From: Fusibacter ferrireducens
GTDB lineage: Bacteria; Bacillota; Clostridia; Peptostreptococcales; Acidaminobacteraceae
Assembly (NCBI RefSeq): GCF_015352425.1
Contig: NZ_JADKNH010000004.1
Location: forward strand, 144,013-208,012
DNA: 64,000 bases
Direction: 5' to 3'
The notes beneath the pieces were generated by a model, which saw only the letters and a program-made list of their open reading frames with translations, did not search any database and was not told the origin of the DNA. Positions 51,478 through 61,028 of the stretch are shown piece after piece. Numbering within the stretch: position 1 is the first letter of the stretch; each line of letters opens with the position of its first letter. A program made the position numbers and the translations under genes.

Positions 51478-52347
51478 ATGAATATGAATTCAGTGAAAAT
51501 ACAAAGGGGGAATCCAATTGGGGTATCAGTTGCAATAATCGGGTTAGGTTTAATCGGAGGTTCTTTAGCAAAATCAGTTAGAACCCATACAGATCATCAT
51601 ATTATAGGTTTTGATGTTCAGAGAGATGTGATGATGTCAGCATTATCAGAAGGTGTGATAGATGAAGCACCTGAATCTATAGAAGAAACACTTGGCAAAA
51701 GTGATATCGTATTTTTATGTCTTTATCCATTTGAAACCGTTGAATTCGTTAAACAACACTACAATAATTTCAAAGAAGGTTCAATTGTCACAGATACAGC
51801 AGGTCTGAAAGAGGATATTGTCAAATTTTACAGCAAACTCACTCATAATGAAAAGGGCGTGGATTTTGTAGGTGGACATCCCATTGCAGGTAGTGAAAAG
51901 TCAGGTTTTTCAAACTCATCAGATCGTCTATTTATAAATGCATCTTACGTTTTAACGCCTCATAGAGGCAATCGAGAATCTTCAATTGCACAGTTGACTA
52001 CTTTGATTCAGCAGATTGGATTTGGTTCTGTAACTTGTATGGAAGCAAAGGCACACGATGAAATGATTGCATACACAAGTCATTTGCCACATATTATTGC
52101 ATCCCTTCTTTTAAAAAACAAGCCAAATGATTCTATTAACTCACTTGTGGGGGGGAGCTTTAGAGATGCCACAAGAGTAGGACATATGAATACGGCACTT
52201 TGGACAGAGCTTTTAATGTGCAATCAATCCAATGTCATTAAGATTTTGGAATCTTTTGAAACTGAAATCAAGGCGGTGCAATTAGCACTTAAAAATCAAA
52301 GTATGGATGATTTAAGCGGTCTTATAAATTTAAATGGTATTCGATAA
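51478..52347 (+). CDS. tyrA: Prephenate dehydrogenase
   Basis: A 289-residue TyrA. The NAD-binding motif is GLGLIGGSLAKS (about 21-32). HPIAGSEKSGF is the active-site His loop (about 138-148), and TPHRGN and HLPHIIASLL are further family blocks. It converts prephenate to 4-hydroxyphenylpyruvate for tyrosine. There is no C-terminal ACT domain and no fused chorismate mutase. It starts two bases after the aroF stop. Confidence 0.92.
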   Translation: MNMNSVKIQRGNPIGVSVAIIGLGLIGGSLAKSVRTHTDHHIIGFDVQRDVMMSALSEGVIDEAPESIEETLGKSDIVFLCLYPFETVEFVKQHYNNFKEGSIVTDTAGLKEDIVKFYSKLTHNEKGVDFVGGHPIAGSEKSGFSNSSDRLFINASYVLTPHRGNRESSIAQLTTLIQQIGFGSVTCMEAKAHDEMIAYTSHLPHIIASLLLKNKPNDSINSLVGGSFRDATRVGHMNTALWTELLMCNQSNVIKILESFETEIKAVQLALKNQSMDDLSGLINLNGIR

Positions 52348-52409
52348 TCTGGGACTCGGAGCGTTTAGAAGCAATTATTTCACTGAATAAAAAATAAGGA
52401 GTCCATAGT

Positions 52410-53471
52410 ATGGCTAGAAGCATTACGGTTACAACACCTCAGACAGAATATGATATCACCATTGATGCTGGGTGGATTGATACACAGAAATTAAATGAAA
52501 TTATTCAAAATCGAAAGTACCTAATTGTGACAGATGAAACAGTCTATTCACATTATGAAGAACTCTTAAATCCGTTTGAATGTGTGGTCCTTCCTGTGGG
52601 AGAAGGTACGAAAAGCCTTAAGTACTTTGAAAAGGTCATCGATATGCTACAAGATAAGCAATTTAATCGGTCTAGTGTATTGATTGCCTTTGGTGGTGGT
52701 GTCATAGGCGATCTTACGGGTTATGTGGCTGCGTCTTATATGAGAGGCATTCATTTCGTTCAAATTCCAACGACAATGTTGGCTATGGTCGATAGCAGTG
52801 TTGGCGGAAAAGTCGCTATAAATCATACCAGCGCAAAAAACTTGATTGGTGCATTTTACCAACCTGAAGCGGTCTATATTGACATTCATTTTTTAAAAAC
52901 ATTGCCTAAGAAAATACTTTCTGATGGCATGGCAGAAGTCATCAAATATGGATTGGGTTTTGACGATCATCTTTTTGATAAGTTGGAAACTTTGAACTTA
53001 GATCAGTTGAATGATTCAGAGCATGAAAAAACTGTACTGGATATTGTTGAGACTTGTTGTCGAATCAAAGCTCAGATTGTACATGAAGATGAAAGAGATG
53101 TTGCTATGAGGCAATTGCTCAATTTAGGGCATACCATAGGACATGCCATTGAGCAATTCTATCAGTATAAAAAATATACGCACGGACAGGCAATCGCCAT
53201 CGGCATGGTGGTAAAGAGCAAAATTGCCCTTTTGGAAAAGAGAATTGATCAACAGACCTGTGAACGCATAGAAAATTTATTTGAGCAGTATCATTTACCT
53301 CTTGAACTGGATGATCCTAAAATGTTTTCTACTATATTAGAAGCCATTCACCTGGATAAAAAATCAACGGGATCTCAAATCAAATGGATTTGTGTGGATG
53401 CCATTGGAAAGTGTAGAATAGAGGGGACACAATACGAAGAAATTGTTCGAAAAATTAAAAATATAGAATAG
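52410..53471 (+). CDS. aroB: 3-dehydroquinate synthase
   Basis: A 353-residue NAD/zinc enzyme. GGGVIGDLTGYVAA and PTTMLAMVDSSVGGK are the NAD and substrate loops (about 90-134). Zinc ligands fit AEVIKYG, LNLGHTIGHAIE and the His in THGQAIAIGM. It cyclises DAHP to 3-dehydroquinate. AAGGAGTCC precedes the ATG. Sits third in the operon, 62 bases after tyrA. Confidence 0.95.
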   Translation: MARSITVTTPQTEYDITIDAGWIDTQKLNEIIQNRKYLIVTDETVYSHYEELLNPFECVVLPVGEGTKSLKYFEKVIDMLQDKQFNRSSVLIAFGGGVIGDLTGYVAASYMRGIHFVQIPTTMLAMVDSSVGGKVAINHTSAKNLIGAFYQPEAVYIDIHFLKTLPKKILSDGMAEVIKYGLGFDDHLFDKLETLNLDQLNDSEHEKTVLDIVETCCRIKAQIVHEDERDVAMRQLLNLGHTIGHAIEQFYQYKKYTHGQAIAIGMVVKSKIALLEKRIDQQTCERIENLFEQYHLPLELDDPKMFSTILEAIHLDKKSTGSQIKWICVDAIGKCRIEGTQYEEIVRKIKNIE

Positions 53472-53483
53472 GGAATGTGAAAG

Positions 53484-54818
53484 ATGAAGAAAAACAGCAT
53501 AATAATCGAACCTAAAAAATTAGCTGGCAAGGTTAATGTACCGCCATCAAAGAGCTTAAGTCACAGAGGTATTATGTGTGCAGGTTTATCAGAAGATATC
53601 TCTGTGGTGGATAATTTGATTTATTCAGATGATATTGTCACCACCATTGAAGCGATGAAGCAATTTGGAATGCAAGTTTTAAGTGAAGAAAAAGTGGGAG
53701 AGCGTTACCGCTTGACGTTACAAAACAAATCTATTTCGAAACTCAAAGAACAAAATTATAAAATGATCTCTGAACCCATGACGGTTCATTGTAGCGAATC
53801 TGGAACGACAATTAGATTTTTAATGCCGTTCTTTACTTTATCCAGCGCACCCATGACTTTTACGGGTAAAGGTAGATTAGGTGAGAGGCCATATGAAACA
53901 TTTTATAAGATTTTACGAAGTCAAAATATTTCATATGAGACAACAGGCGGTTTTCTGCCTGTAACGATAAACGGCACTTTAAGACCAGATCGTTTCCAAA
54001 TGGCAGGTAACGTGAGTTCTCAGTTTATCAGTGGTTTAATGCTCATTTTGCCACTTTTGGGAGAGACCTCTAAGATTGAGCTCACAACGCCACTTGAGTC
54101 CAAGGGGTACGTGGACTTAACTCTGGATACCAGTAGACAATTTGGTGTTTCTGTGGAGATGCCAGATGCTCAAACCTTTGTGATAAATGGCAATCAATAC
54201 TATAAAGGAACGACCTACACTGTGGAAGGCGATTACTCGCAAGCGGCATTTTGGCTTGTGGCAGGTAGTCTTGGCAATGACGTTATTCTCGAAGGTATGC
54301 AAAAGACATCGCTACAGGGTGATCATGCTATTTTAGAGATCGTTGAAAGACTCGGTGGTAAAATAACATGGCAAACTGAGGGTGTTAAGTCCACAGAATC
54401 GCCGTTAGCTACTGCTGTAGTAGATGCGTCTCAGTGTCCAGATCTTGTGCCTGTATTAACTGTTTTGCTCAGTATGGGCAATGGCACCTCTGAAATTACC
54501 AATGCAGGCAGATTGCGTATCAAAGAATCGGATCGACTGAAGGCGATTTGCACCGAACTCAATAAAATGGGCGGTCAAGTGGAGGAACTCGAAGAGGGCT
54601 TAAAGATAAAAGGTGTTCAGGGTTTTAGAGGCGCAGTTGTAGATTCGTGGAATGATCACAGAATTGCAATGGCTCTTGCAATAGCAGCAACAAGGGCAGA
54701 TGGACCAGTTGAAATCACTGGGTTCGAGGCAGTTAAAAAATCTTATCCAATGTTCTGGGTGGATTATGAGAAATTAGGAGGTGTGATTCATGGGGAGTCA
54801 GATTGGCGAAATCTTTAA
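53484..54818 (+). CDS. aroA: 3-phosphoshikimate 1-carboxyvinyltransferase (EPSP synthase)
   Basis: A 444-residue EPSP synthase. PPSKSLSHRGIM (about 20-31), SESGTTIRFLMPFF, GRLGERPYE, RIKESDRLKAI and DSWNDHRIAMALA are the substrate-binding motifs. Residues at the glyphosate-contact loop read SESGTTIRFL, with Gly-Thr-Thr in place of the Gly-Asn-Ala-Gly-Thr-Ala of the E. coli type, which fits a class II-like enzyme; this is inference. It overlaps aroC by 29 bases. Confidence 0.95.
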   Translation: MKKNSIIIEPKKLAGKVNVPPSKSLSHRGIMCAGLSEDISVVDNLIYSDDIVTTIEAMKQFGMQVLSEEKVGERYRLTLQNKSISKLKEQNYKMISEPMTVHCSESGTTIRFLMPFFTLSSAPMTFTGKGRLGERPYETFYKILRSQNISYETTGGFLPVTINGTLRPDRFQMAGNVSSQFISGLMLILPLLGETSKIELTTPLESKGYVDLTLDTSRQFGVSVEMPDAQTFVINGNQYYKGTTYTVEGDYSQAAFWLVAGSLGNDVILEGMQKTSLQGDHAILEIVERLGGKITWQTEGVKSTESPLATAVVDASQCPDLVPVLTVLLSMGNGTSEITNAGRLRIKESDRLKAICTELNKMGGQVEELEEGLKIKGVQGFRGAVVDSWNDHRIAMALAIAATRADGPVEITGFEAVKKSYPMFWVDYEKLGGVIHGESDWRNL

Positions 54819-55878
54819 AATATCCATATTTGGTGAATCACATGGTACTGCAATAGGTTGTGTGATCGAAGGGATTCCTGCAGGCACAAAACTCGACTTA
54901 GACTTGATTCGTAAAAGAATGGCTCAACGTAAACCGGGGCAAGGCTCTTTTACAACACCGAGACAAGAAGGTGATCGTTTTGAAATTTTAAGTGGTTTTT
55001 TTAACGATCACACCACTGGAACCCCATTATGCATGATGATCAAAAATCATGATACAAGATCTAAGGACTATGAAAAGACGAAATCGCTTTTGCGGCCTTC
55101 TCATGCAGATTACACAGGTGCCATAAAATGGCACGGTGCAAATGATTTTCGTGGTGGTGGGCATTTCTCAGCTCGTCTGACGGCACCTTTAGTCTTTGCA
55201 GGTGCCATAGCTGAACAACTTCTCAGTGAACAAAATATTAAAATTATATCTCAAGTAGCATCTGTGGGTACGGTTACCTGCAAGAGTCTTACAGACTATA
55301 CAGATATAGAACCCTTGTTAAATCAATTTGATGAGACACCACTTTTGATTCATTCAGATTATGAGGCCTCAGTTCTTGAAGAGATTGAAAATGCTCGAAA
55401 TGCGCTGGATTCGGTGGGTGGTGTAGTGGAAACGCTGGTGTTGAATATGCCTGTTGGTGTTGGAAATCCAATGTTTGATACGATAGAGAGCGAACTTTCA
55501 TATGGGTTGTTCGGCATTCCTGCGGTAAAAGGCGTGAGCTTTGGAAAGGGCTTTGATATTTCTAAGATGAGGGGATCAGAGGCAAATGATGCGTTTATAA
55601 TGGAGGAAGATATGATTAAGACCAAAACCAATCATAATGGTGGTATCAATGGCGGGATCAGCAATGGTATGCCAATTTGGTTTAGATGTGCTTTCAAGCC
55701 AACACCATCCATTGCAAAACCTCAAGATACTGTGAACTTGGAAACTTTAAAAGAAGAAAAACTTGAAATTGTAGGGAGACATGATCCCTGTGTAGCACTT
55801 AGAGGTGCAGTGGTGGTCAAAGCCGTTACGGCTATTAAAATTTATGACCTTATAAGAAAGGAGATGTCAAATGGCTAA
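54790..55878 (+). CDS. aroC: Chorismate synthase
   Basis: A 362-residue FMN-dependent enzyme. FGESHGTAIGCVIEGIPAG (about 12-30), RKPGQGSFTTPRQEGD, FRGGGHFSARLTAPLV and HNGGINGGISNGMPI are the family signatures. It forms chorismate from EPSP using reduced FMN. GGAGGTG precedes the ATG, which lies within the end of aroA; it overlaps pheA by eight bases. Confidence 0.95.
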   Translation: MGSQIGEIFKISIFGESHGTAIGCVIEGIPAGTKLDLDLIRKRMAQRKPGQGSFTTPRQEGDRFEILSGFFNDHTTGTPLCMMIKNHDTRSKDYEKTKSLLRPSHADYTGAIKWHGANDFRGGGHFSARLTAPLVFAGAIAEQLLSEQNIKIISQVASVGTVTCKSLTDYTDIEPLLNQFDETPLLIHSDYEASVLEEIENARNALDSVGGVVETLVLNMPVGVGNPMFDTIESELSYGLFGIPAVKGVSFGKGFDISKMRGSEANDAFIMEEDMIKTKTNHNGGINGGISNGMPIWFRCAFKPTPSIAKPQDTVNLETLKEEKLEIVGRHDPCVALRGAVVVKAVTAIKIYDLIRKEMSNG

Positions 55879-56692
55879 AATTGCATTACAGGGCATTGAG
55901 GGCTCATATAGCTATGAGGCAATGCTTCAATTATATGGTCCAAAACCGTATACTTGTTATGATACTTTTGAGGAGGTCTTTGAGTCCGTGATAACAGGAC
56001 AAAGTCAATTGGGGATTCTTCCCATTGAGAATTCGTCCACAGGGAGCATTTCAGCGGTGTATGATTTGCTCAATCAATACGATTTGCAAATCGTTGCAGA
56101 AACGACGCTTCGCATTAAACATAATTTGATGGCAACAGAACCTGTTCAACTCAGTGAGATAGATGTCGTTTATTCGCATCAGCAAGGTTTTGATCAATGT
56201 CAAACTTTCTTTAAAAAGTATGGTGACATGCACCGAATTCCATTTAAAAATACGGCACTTAGTGCACAAAAAGTAGCTCAAGAAAAAAAGAGAAATCAAG
56301 CAGCTGTGGCAAGTACGCTTGCTGCAAAGCAATTTGGTCTCCATATAATAGAAGAAAACATCAATGATCAAGTCAACAACTTTACAAGATTTATCATAGT
56401 GAGCAAAGAAACGGTGTTGAATTCAAAGGCAAATAAAGTATCATTTCAATCAGTAGTAAGTCATACACCGGGATCGCTTTATAAAATGCTCAGCTGTTTT
56501 GAAACTGAACATATCAATTTGCTCAAAATCGAATCTAGACCCATTAGAAATAAAACTTGGGAATATACTTTTTATATTGATTTTGAAGGCAATCTTGAGA
56601 ATGAGGCTACGCTTAGAGTGCTGGATCATATCAAACATTATTCAAATGCATTTAAGCTGTTGGGAAACTATAAGATGGGGGAACCTGTATGA
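55871..56692 (+). CDS. pheA: Prephenate dehydratase (monofunctional, with ACT domain)
   Basis: A 273-residue enzyme. The catalytic domain spans about residues 1-185: GIEGSYSYEA, PIENSSTGSISAVYDLL, and the catalytic Thr in NNFTRFIIVSKE. The C-terminal ACT domain has LLKIESRPIRNKTWEY, the ESRP motif that binds phenylalanine. There is no chorismate mutase domain. It overlaps aroC and aroE by a few bases. Confidence 0.95.
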   Translation: MAKIALQGIEGSYSYEAMLQLYGPKPYTCYDTFEEVFESVITGQSQLGILPIENSSTGSISAVYDLLNQYDLQIVAETTLRIKHNLMATEPVQLSEIDVVYSHQQGFDQCQTFFKKYGDMHRIPFKNTALSAQKVAQEKKRNQAAVASTLAAKQFGLHIIEENINDQVNNFTRFIIVSKETVLNSKANKVSFQSVVSHTPGSLYKMLSCFETEHINLLKIESRPIRNKTWEYTFYIDFEGNLENEATLRVLDHIKHYSNAFKLLGNYKMGEPV

Positions 56693-57462
56693 AGCGATTT
56701 GGATTGCTTGGAAAGGGCATTACCTACAGCTTGTCTCCAAGGATTCACACCCATGTCTATGAAGATCTCGATTTGGATTGTGATTATAAGATTGTGGATG
56801 GTATCCTTGAAGAACAACTGACATCACTTAAGCAATTGGATGGTTTCAATGTTACCATTCCATATAAACAAGAGATTATCCCTTATCTCACTGCGCAAGA
56901 TGACGCTTCTCGAAAGATCGGTGCCGTGAACACAGTGGTCCAGAGAGAGGGTAAATGGTTTGGATACAATACTGATTATCACGGTTTTAAAGAAACCGTG
57001 TCTGCACTTCCTATTAAGACGCTAAAAAGCGCTATTATTTTAGGGACTGGTGGTGCTGCTAAGGCTGTTTATCATGTGCTCAAAGAGTTAGGCGTTCAAG
57101 ATATTTGGGTTGTTTCGAGGCAACCACATACCATTTTTGAAGATGAACACTGTATTACTTATGAAACGCTAGAAAATACAGGGATTCAAAGTGATATGCT
57201 TATAAATTGTACACCTGTGGGGAGAGATGGAGATTCACCTGTAAGTGAGCAAGTGATCAAGCGTCAAGGTAGCGTTGTGGATCTCATTTATGCACCACCA
57301 ATGACGACAATCTTGAAATGGGCTGAGAGCTTTCAAATTCCACAGGCAAATGGCCTGATGATGTTGGTTGTCCAAGCCTTGTATGCGGATAAATTATGGT
57401 TTCCAGAGATACCTGTTGATATACGAAAACTTTATCAAGATATTAGGATGGTTTTAGAGTAG
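56689..57462 (+). CDS. aroE: Shikimate dehydrogenase
   Basis: A 257-residue NADPH enzyme. SLSPRIHTHVYE (about 14-25), NVTIPYKQEIIPYL with the catalytic Lys, GAVNTVV, and the NADP motif GTGGAAKAVYHVL (about 118-130) are present. It reduces 3-dehydroshikimate to shikimate. Last gene of the operon, followed at once by a strong terminator. No 3-dehydroquinate dehydratase or shikimate kinase gene is in the operon. Confidence 0.95.
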   Translation: MKRFGLLGKGITYSLSPRIHTHVYEDLDLDCDYKIVDGILEEQLTSLKQLDGFNVTIPYKQEIIPYLTAQDDASRKIGAVNTVVQREGKWFGYNTDYHGFKETVSALPIKTLKSAIILGTGGAAKAVYHVLKELGVQDIWVVSRQPHTIFEDEHCITYETLENTGIQSDMLINCTPVGRDGDSPVSEQVIKRQGSVVDLIYAPPMTTILKWAESFQIPQANGLMMLVVQALYADKLWFPEIPVDIRKLYQDIRMVLE

Positions 57463-57514
57463 ATGTTCATTCTTTGTACAGAAATTTGTACAAAGAATGA
57501 ACATTTCTTTTTTT
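57463..57514 (+). terminator. Rho-independent terminator of the aro operon
   Basis: ATGTTCATTCTTTGTACA (57463-57480) pairs perfectly over 18 bases with TGTACAAAGAATGAACAT (57487-57504), followed by TTCTTTTTTTG. It starts right at the aroE stop codon. Confidence 0.95.
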
Positions 57515-57618
57515 GTGTACTAGTCTGTTTTTGGAGTGTGATTGTGATCAAGTCGTGTAAGTGTTGGAAAAACTAATTTAAAGGCTGGTATTCGGATCAC
57601 TTTTTTAGAAAGTTGAAT

Positions 57619-57634
57619 TGGCATTATATTTGCA
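57619..57634 (+). promoter_or_regulatory. Sigma-54-type promoter upstream of livH
   Basis: TGGCATTATATTTGCA matches the -24/-12 pattern TGGCAY-N5-TTGCA, with the invariant GG and GC exactly 10 bases apart. It is 37 bases before the livH start. No good TTGACA/TATAAT pair lies in the same interval. Confidence 0.6.
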
Positions 57635-57670
57635 ACTAACTATTATCACATTGCATTAAGGAGGGGAAGA

Positions 57671-58543
57671 ATGACATTATTTTTTCAAAATATCGTGGGA
57701 GGCATGCAATCAGCGAGTATGTATGGTCTTGCAGCATTAGGTCTTGTACTTATCTATAAGACAACTGGTGTCATCAACTTTGCTCAAGGTGAGCTTGGAA
57801 TGTTCCACGCATTTGTTGCAGCTGCACTTTTAGCCGCAGGTGTTCCTGTGGGGTTAGCAGTTTTAGTGACATTACTGATAGCAGGTGCTGTTGGTTTCTT
57901 AATTGAATGGGGCATCATGCGCCATGCGATTAAAATTGATGCACTCGGTAAAATGATCATGACCATGGGGCTGGTTATGGTTGCACAGGGATTGGCACCT
58001 ATGTTATTTGGGAACAATCCACTTTATTTTCCAAAATTACTTGGAGGCGATCCAATTATGATTTTGGGAATCTCTATACTGCCCAATACACTTTTAATTA
58101 TCACCATCACATTGACCATCATGGGTATTCTCTTCTATATTTTACAAAAAACTAGATGGGGACTTGCCATTAGAGTTACTGCAGAAAATGTAAACACAGC
58201 TAGACTCATGGGCATTCCAACACAGAAGGTTTCTCTTGTGATCTGGATGATGGGAACTGTCTTAGGTGCGCTTGCAGCGATTATGGTAGCACCGTTGACA
58301 ACGGTTAATGTCTCGATGATGGCTGATATTCATCTCAAGTCATTTATCTCTGCAGTTTTAGGGGGATTTGCAACCTTCTATGGACCAGTAGTGGGTGCGT
58401 TTATTATTGGAATGCTCAACAATATTATTGGATTTTATATTTCTTCAAAATGGGCAACAGCAATTTTATATTTTTTCATACTCATTGTCTTAGTCCTGAA
58501 ACCAACTGGGTTGTTTGGTAAAAAATTCATTAAGAAAGTGTAG
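57671..58543 (+). CDS. livH: Branched-chain amino acid-type ABC permease LivH
   Basis: A 290-residue permease with about eight membrane segments. GLVLIYKTTGVINFAQGELGMF (about 25-46) is the LivH N-terminal signature, and RVTAENVNTARLMGIPTQKV (about 168-187) is the coupling region that contacts the ATPase. AGGAGGGG precedes the ATG. First gene of the liv operon. Confidence 0.93.
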   Translation: MTLFFQNIVGGMQSASMYGLAALGLVLIYKTTGVINFAQGELGMFHAFVAAALLAAGVPVGLAVLVTLLIAGAVGFLIEWGIMRHAIKIDALGKMIMTMGLVMVAQGLAPMLFGNNPLYFPKLLGGDPIMILGISILPNTLLIITITLTIMGILFYILQKTRWGLAIRVTAENVNTARLMGIPTQKVSLVIWMMGTVLGALAAIMVAPLTTVNVSMMADIHLKSFISAVLGGFATFYGPVVGAFIIGMLNNIIGFYISSKWATAILYFFILIVLVLKPTGLFGKKFIKKV

Positions 58544-58551
58544 GTGTCCGT

Positions 58552-59553
58552 GTGCAGTTATTAAAAAGAAAACCTTTACAATACAGTTTATTTGGCATTA
58601 TTGCCATTATCTTACCAATGCTACTAAATGCAAAGGGCTCCACTTATACATTGCTTGCCTCCATAGGCATTATCTCCATTGCAGCTCTTGGTTTTAACAT
58701 CTTACTCGGTTATTCGGGGCAGATTTCATTAGGTCATGGGGCTTTCATGGGAATGGGTGCTTATATGTCAGCGTACTTAGTCGCAAGGATGGAATTGCCC
58801 TTTATTGTGGGGCTTGTCATGGCAGCGATTGTGCCATTGCTTGTGGGTTTTGTACTTGGTCTTATTGCCTTAAGGCTTGAAGGCCATTACCTTGCCATTG
58901 CAACGTTGGGATTTGCAGTGGTTATCGAGGAAATATTTGCAGAGTTTTCAGATTTCACAGGTGGTTGGTCGGGAACAAAAGCAGGATTTCCCGTGATCTT
59001 CGGCTATAAATTCAGCAAGGAATCTGTTTATGTTCTAGTAATTCTCGTTCTGGTCGGGTTGATGATTGCCACGTATAATTTTATGAAATCATCAACAGGT
59101 AGAGCACTTATTGCTATGAAGAAAAGTGAACACGCGGCACAGGCCATGGGCGTCAGTTTGTTTAAGTACAAATTGCTGGCATTTTCATTGAGTACCATGT
59201 ATGCAGGGATTGCAGGGAGTCTCTATATCCACTTCTTCAGGTTCTGTGAACCCAAATTATGGGGGATCGCCTTATCACTTGACTTGCTTGCAAGTGTAGT
59301 CATCGGAGGTATTGGCACCATAGGCGGTGCTGTGGTAGGGGTCGCTTTTTTAAAACTTCTACCAACCTTTTTGCAGGGCTTGCCAATCCTTGGAGATATA
59401 GATGGTCTTGCGTTCGTATTGACAGGTGTGAGTATCATCATCTTTATCATGTTTTATCCTAAAGGCCTTATCAACATCCCAAATGATATCTACGTACGGT
59501 TTATGAAGAGAGGAAAAGAAGGAGGTAAGGATGGCATCCGTGTTGAAGATTGA
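58552..59553 (+). CDS. livM: Branched-chain amino acid-type ABC permease LivM
   Basis: A 333-residue permease. NILLGYSGQISLGHGAFMGMGAY (about 50-72) and LIAMKKSEHAAQAMGVSLFKYK (about 185-206) are LivM signatures. The start codon is GTG, with AGGTG six bases upstream. It follows livH by eight bases and overlaps livG by 23. Confidence 0.92.
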   Translation: MQLLKRKPLQYSLFGIIAIILPMLLNAKGSTYTLLASIGIISIAALGFNILLGYSGQISLGHGAFMGMGAYMSAYLVARMELPFIVGLVMAAIVPLLVGFVLGLIALRLEGHYLAIATLGFAVVIEEIFAEFSDFTGGWSGTKAGFPVIFGYKFSKESVYVLVILVLVGLMIATYNFMKSSTGRALIAMKKSEHAAQAMGVSLFKYKLLAFSLSTMYAGIAGSLYIHFFRFCEPKLWGIALSLDLLASVVIGGIGTIGGAVVGVAFLKLLPTFLQGLPILGDIDGLAFVLTGVSIIIFIMFYPKGLINIPNDIYVRFMKRGKEGGKDGIRVED

Positions 59554-60322
59554 TAATCTCTCTATTAGTTTTGGAGGGTTAAAAGCAGTAGATAACCTCA
59601 GTTTTGAAATCGAAGATAAAATGATTTATGGTCTTATTGGACCAAATGGTGCAGGTAAAACCACAGTATTTAACTGTATCACTAAATTCTATACGCCAAA
59701 TCAGGGCAGTGTGAAGTTCAAGACAATTGAAGATAAAGTCGTTGAACTAATGGATTACAAAGTACATGAAATCGTGAATTTAGGACTTGTGAGAACTTTT
59801 CAAAATGTGGAGCTCATCAAGGACTTGTCCATTATCGATAACCTTTTAATTGGAGCACATTCTCAGTATAAATCAACTGTTATAGCACAAGCATTTATGT
59901 TAAAAAAAGCGCGTAATGAAGAAAAACTTATGCGTGAAAAGGCCATGAATATTCTAAAAGATTTGGGTCTCGAAGATAAAGCAGAGGAGATTGCAGGTTC
60001 TCAGCCTTATGGTGTGCTTAAAAATGTAGAACTTGCCAGAACACTGATGAGTGATCCTAAACTCATCATTATTGATGAACCGGCTGCTGGATTAAATGAA
60101 ACTGAAACAGAGGCACTTGCAATTATGATCCGAAAGATTAGAGATACTTATCACTGTGCAATCCTTATGGTTGAGCACGATATGGGACTTGTTATGAATA
60201 CTTGCGAACGTATTTGTGCGATCAATTTCGGTAAGAAATTGGCAGAGGGAACACCTGATGAGATCAAAAAAAATAAGGATGTTCAAGAAGCATATCTTGG
60301 AAAGGAGGATGACATTGCTTAG
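59531..60322 (+). CDS. livG: Branched-chain amino acid-type ABC ATPase LivG
   Basis: A 263-residue ATPase. Walker A is GPNGAGKTT (about 36-44); the signature region is PYGVLKNVELARTL, degenerate where LSGGQ is expected (LSYGxQR in most LivG). Walker B is LIIIDEPAAGLNETE, and the switch His is in MVEHDMGLVM. The changed signature is notable, since related proteins have SYGQQR. It overlaps livF by eight bases. Confidence 0.92.
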   Translation: MASVLKIDNLSISFGGLKAVDNLSFEIEDKMIYGLIGPNGAGKTTVFNCITKFYTPNQGSVKFKTIEDKVVELMDYKVHEIVNLGLVRTFQNVELIKDLSIIDNLLIGAHSQYKSTVIAQAFMLKKARNEEKLMREKAMNILKDLGLEDKAEEIAGSQPYGVLKNVELARTLMSDPKLIIIDEPAAGLNETETEALAIMIRKIRDTYHCAILMVEHDMGLVMNTCERICAINFGKKLAEGTPDEIKKNKDVQEAYLGKEDDIA

Positions 60323-61028
60323 ACTTGAGGGATTAAAGGCTTCTTATGGAAGTATTATGGCAGTTAAAGGCATAGACATTCATATTCCAGAAGGTAAAAT
60401 TGTGGCGCTTCTTGGCTCAAACGGTGCGGGTAAGACATCTACACTGAAAGCAATTTCTGGCGTTTTGCCAGTGGATCAGGGCAGAATTGAATTTAAAGGG
60501 GAATCTCTTTTAAACTTGAAACCTGAAAAAATAGCACAAAAGGGCATCGTTCAATCCCCTGAAGGCAGACAAATTTTTGTCTCTCTGACAGTGGCGGAAA
60601 ATTTAAGAGTAGGCGCATTTAATGAACGCCGTAAAGATATTATTCAAAAAAGGCTCAAGTTTGTCTATGATATATTTCCAAGACTATTAGAGAGGCAAAA
60701 TCAAGTGGCGGGAACGCTCTCTGGTGGTGAACAACAAATGCTTGCCATTGGAAGGGCGCTTATGGCGAATCCAGAAGTACTTTTGCTAGATGAACCCTCA
60801 CTTGGACTGGCGCCATTAATTGTAAAAGATATCTTTAGCATTATTGAGCGATTAAATCAACAAGGGGTCACTATTTTGATTGTAGAGCAAAATGCACTAC
60901 AAACGTTAAAAATTGCAGATTATGCTTATGTTTTAGAGACGGGTAGAGTAATCATGCAAGGTAAGGGTTCGGATTTACTCCAAGATGAGCGTGTTATTGA
61001 AGCTTATCTAGGTGGGAATAAATCTTAG
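60315..61028 (+). CDS. livF: Branched-chain amino acid-type ABC ATPase LivF
   Basis: A 237-residue ATPase. Walker A is GSNGAGKTS, the Q-loop is IVQSPEGRQIF, the signature is LSGGEQQM and Walker B is VLLLDEPSLGLAP. The TTG at 60315 is chosen because AAAGGAGG (60301-60308) is six bases before it; the ATG at 60309 is too close to that site, and the longer frame from 60216 would extend into livG. The stop codon is followed immediately by repeat copy C. Confidence 0.92.
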   Translation: MLRLEGLKASYGSIMAVKGIDIHIPEGKIVALLGSNGAGKTSTLKAISGVLPVDQGRIEFKGESLLNLKPEKIAQKGIVQSPEGRQIFVSLTVAENLRVGAFNERRKDIIQKRLKFVYDIFPRLLERQNQVAGTLSGGEQQMLAIGRALMANPEVLLLDEPSLGLAPLIVKDIFSIIERLNQQGVTILIVEQNALQTLKIADYAYVLETGRVIMQGKGSDLLQDERVIEAYLGGNKS

